A stretch of DNA of 64,000 bases from Dipteronia dyeriana (taxonomy: Eukaryota; Streptophyta; Magnoliopsida; Sapindales; Sapindaceae): contig CM065301.1 of NCBI GenBank assembly GCA_032871835.1, positions 14,091,291 to 14,155,290 on the forward strand, read 5' to 3'. The translations under genes were made by a program, and so were the position numbers. This document shows positions 61,009-64,000 of this stretch, piece by piece (position 1 is the stretch's first letter; each line of letters opens with the position of its first letter). Under the pieces are notes generated by a model. It saw nothing but the letters and a program-made list of their open reading frames with translations, did not search any database and was not told the origin of the DNA.

Positions 61009-61682
61009 TGGTTGGTATGTTTTAATTATATGAATTAACACATTGATTATTTAACGATAAATAACATATCAAAAGTATAATATGGTATTAGGGTGATGAG
61101 GGAGATAATAAATATGGTAATTAAGAGAGAACAAAATTATTTAAATAAGAATAATATAATTAGTTGAGATAGAATATATATGTTATGATCAATTATCATT
61201 TATATTTAAGATACATCGAAATAAATACTATATGTAAAATCAAAGATATTTTTTATGTGATTTGATAGAAAAAAATATATATTATATGTCCTGTTTATAG
61301 AAAAATAAGAAATGAAACTGGGGTAAAAACATAAAAGTCTAAGAATTAAGGATGTTACAAAAATTATAACATGGGAAAATTTGTAATTTTTCAAAACTTC
61401 ATGTGGGGCTGCATCCTGCATCCGTCTTTGTGACTATGATATCTTGGCTAAACAATCCAGTAGGACCGGAGGAGTCAACATTATTACCATACTTGGTAAG
61501 GTAGCAAAACCGAGAACGTAACCTTGATTGTGATTTGTGAATTTGATAAATATAGTTGGGAAGTTGGGATGAATATATAAAATATTAAAATGGAAACCGT
61601 GGTGGATGAAAATGGCATCAACCAACCAAAAACGACGTTAAGCGGTGAAGGTTTTAAGAGTCGAAAAGAAATTATAAAGTAA
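60274..61682. other. Intergenic AT-rich DNA
   Basis: Continuation of the AAGTTACATGCTAGT repeat to about 60330, then a SINE-like segment (separate entry), an (AT)n microsatellite at 60967-61004, and unrecognised AT-rich sequence. A more GC-balanced patch at 61390-61640 shows no identifiable gene. Confidence 0.5.
60440..60530 (+). mobile_element. Degenerate tRNA/SINE-like segment
   Basis: TAATCATAATGG (60450) and GATTCAAGTTG (60494) lie 44 bases apart, the spacing of tRNA A and B boxes, and TGGTAAGCTC resembles a tRNA D-arm. Both boxes deviate from consensus. Could be chance. Confidence 0.3.
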
Positions 61683-62603
61683 GGTCCCGTCCTGTAGTTG
61701 TTTTTCAACCCGTTTTCGTTTTTATTTTTCAAAAACGATTTTAAAAACGTGTTCGTCAACCGTTTTTCATTTTGTTTTCGAAAAACAAAAAAAAACGAAA
61801 AACAAAACCAGTATTAAAAGTGAAAGATTTGAAAAACACAAAATACTTGTTTTTCGTTTTTCGTTTTTCGTTTTTGTTTTTCATTTTTTTTTTATATTAA
61901 AAAAAAATTAAACTATTAATTGTACTGTTATGTGTTTGATATAACTAGGACAAGACGGAACAAGATTTTTAAATTACCAAAGTGCCCCTCTTATATATAT
62001 ATAATATTATAATATTATATTAATATTATGAAATTATATAATAATAATATATTATATAATATATATATATATATATAATATCAAATATTATATATTTACA
62101 TAGGATATAATGTCATATGTTATGTATTATTATATATAAAAATGTAATATAAAAAATATAAAAATATAATAATTTTTAATATATAAAATAATAATACTAT
62201 TATATTTTTATTATATATATATATTATAATTATTTATTTATAATTTAAGAGTTTTTTTTTGATTAATTCATTTTTTTATATGATTTTTTGAATTAATTTT
62301 TGATGTGTTACTTTGGTTTAATTTAAAAATTACAATACAAAAATTATATTGGTTAATTATTTAATCAATTTGTTTATAGTTGTAATAATATTAAACAAAA
62401 TACTAAAATTAATATTTCAATTTTTGATAGTTTTCGGTTAACCTACCAGACACGTTTTTTCCGTTTTCATTTTTAAAATACAGCTTTCAGTATTTGCTAC
62501 CAGACGCGTTTTCAGAAATCGAAAATGAAACCAAAAATACTGTTTTCATTTTCATTTTCATTTTCGAAAAACAACAACTATAAAACGCTTACAGGACGGA
62601 TCC
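61683..62603. mobile_element. PIF/Harbinger-like TIR element (921 bp)
   Basis: The left end GGTCCCGTCCTGTAG and the right end, reversed (GGATCCGTCCTGTAAG), are inverted repeats. They are flanked by TAA (61680-61682) and TAG (62604-62606), close to the 3-bp TWA duplication of this superfamily. The subterminal regions are rich in TTTTTCGTTTTT words and contain CTACCAGACRCGTTTT twice on the right. No transposase. The interior is AT-rich. Superfamily is inferred from ends and duplication only. Confidence 0.6.
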
Positions 62604-62660
62604 TAGTTTTTTCTTTTTTCTTTTTTCTTTTTTCTTTTTTCTTTTTTCTTTTTTTTCTTA
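62604..62660. repeat. (CTTTTTT)n microsatellite
   Basis: About seven tandem CTTTTTT units directly outside the right end of the TIR element. Confidence 0.85.
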
Positions 62661-63640
62661 ATAAGCGCGTACGTAAGCAAAGGATGGAGAGTAAGTTATA
62701 CGCGCACATGAAAAGGTAAACTGCGAACAAGAGAAAGCAACATACATCACGAGTACGCGTTCAGTTTTACGTATTTGGAAAAGCAAAGATAAGATTCTAT
62801 TCATATATCATCTAAAATCCAGGACTGGGTCTTCATTTATATACCCTCTAAAGGCCGCAAGAAATAATTAACAACAATAACGACAAAAAAATTCCAACAT
62901 TTATGTGTATGTGTATCCCTAAAGTGAAGAAAAGGATCTAACTAAAGGTAAAGGGTCTCTTGAATCTTGACAATAAAAGAAAGATAAAATATATAAACAC
63001 GGGTCATTCTCGTAGGTGTGCAAAGTTTATCAGTATGAGCCCACCATACGGATTTATTTTGGATTCTAAACTTTATGCTAGTGTATAAGATAAGTCTAAA
63101 ACTATTTTAAATAGAATTAGGACTGAATTAAATCCATTTGTTTAAACTATTTTAAATTATATATTAAAAAATAAAATTATAATATTCATTTTCATAAGAT
63201 AAAATTATTAAGATACATTTTATAAACTATAATTAAAATATATTTTTGTAGAAATATCGTTCATTCAGTTTAATAATGTCTTAGAATTGAATCGTTGTCA
63301 CGTAGATAATAATATAAAAAATACATCTAATACTAAATGAAATTGTTTAAATTTATTTATAAATAAAATATATACTTTCTTTATTGATAATTTTTTTTAA
63401 ATAAATAAATGGGTTTTAAATTAGTTTTGACTCTGTGACATCGATATCACAGGTCACATAAGTAACATTTTTGTTGGGATTACAATATATAGTCCAAAGT
63501 CCATGTTATGGTTAGTAATGAGATACGTCAATCCATCGCGATCAACCATTTATTAAAAAAAAATAAACAAACCTATGTGCATAAGTTTAGTTTTTCTTAA
63601 AGAAATATATATATATAAAAAAAACTATAATATTTTTAGT
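62661..63640. other. Intergenic AT-rich DNA
   Basis: No gene, RNA or repeat recognised. Confidence 0.5.
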
Positions 63641-63760
63641 TTGGGAAGGGGATATGACCCGAACCCACAACTTCATGATGTAGGTGTGAGAGGCGTACTA
63701 CCTAACCAATATCATCTTATATGCATTAGTTTAGTTAGTCTGACGCGTCTGTTTATAATT
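63640..63760 (-). mobile_element. tRNA-derived SINE-like segment
   Basis: On the minus strand TTGGTTAGGTAG (63709-63698), then TACGCCTC, resembles a tRNA D-arm / A box. GTTCGGGTC (63664-63656) fits the B box with one change. Spacing is 45 bases. The body is short and the limits are uncertain. The remaining DNA to 64000 is AT-rich and featureless. Confidence 0.45.
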
Positions 63761-64000
63761 TATATTAAAAAAATGATTCTAATTATTTTAATTTTCTTTA
63801 AAATAACTTTTAGTTAGTTGAATTTTTTATATCAAAAAATTAATTGATTTTAAATAAAAAAATTTCTTAAAACTATTTTTATATTTATATATGAAAATTT
63901 TATTTTACTTAAAAATAATTTCATATATCTCAATCATATTTAATTTTAAAGTCTATCAAAAATAAATGACCTAATTATTTTTAGTTTAATCTTATTCTAC

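Noticed and set aside
63640..63760. Possible functional tRNA gene
   Set aside because: A and B box spacing fits, but the cloverleaf stems do not form convincingly; called SINE-like instead.

Overview
This is plant nuclear DNA, most likely from a eudicot. One short intron-containing gene of the Ole e 1/extensin-like secreted family lies at the left edge. Nearly everything after it is transposable-element sequence, nested several layers deep. Base composition is AT-rich, introns are GT-AG, and all reverse-transcribing elements are plant Ty1-copia, Ty3-gypsy or L1-type LINE forms. I see no rRNA or tRNA gene, CRISPR array or prokaryotic operon.

Layout. 1-1.7 kb: Ole e 1-like gene (two exons). 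2.46-21.18 kb: a CACTA DNA transposon (TSD TAT) without recognisable transposase, containing a decayed copia element (about 3.6-8.7 kb). The copia 3' LTR was split by an 11.9 kb gypsy element, A (8720-20619, TSD ATATA). 21.67-38.63 kb: a Mutator-like TIR element (about 145-bp TIRs, 11-bp TSD) holding a deleted LTR retrotransposon (D). D is interrupted by gypsy element B (23101-37137, TSD GGAAT), which is itself interrupted by a 2.4 kb solo LTR. 38.6-40.1 kb: low-complexity intergenic DNA with a possible gene relic. 40.1-42.0 kb: a TIR element filled by a minisatellite of alternating inverted motifs. 42.2-46.8 kb: a decayed LINE. 47.5-48.3 kb: a hAT MITE. 48.39-60.27 kb: gypsy element C (TSD AGTTA). 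60.3-64 kb: AT-rich DNA with SINE-like segments and a PIF/Harbinger-like element (61683-62603).

A, B and C are three diverged copies of one gypsy family of probable Tat lineage. Each has gag and protease-RT-RNase H-integrase on one strand. A separate gene runs convergently on the opposite strand between pol and the 3' LTR. Antisense genes downstream of pol are known in this lineage. Here the gene can be read in detail: its own upstream block (G-box, ACGTCA and telo-box motifs at matched distances), three exons, two short phase-compatible introns, a domain resembling the plant 'putative gypsy type transposon' family, and a C-terminal coiled coil. A tandem TTTAATAAGATACT array lies between the two convergent units. 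All copies are broken by stops and frameshifts, many of them C-to-T changes of the kind expected from cytosine methylation. A second notable arrangement is in the copia element: its gag lacks a start codon next to the body, but the LTR carries a short ATG exon with a splice donor that would join gag in frame.
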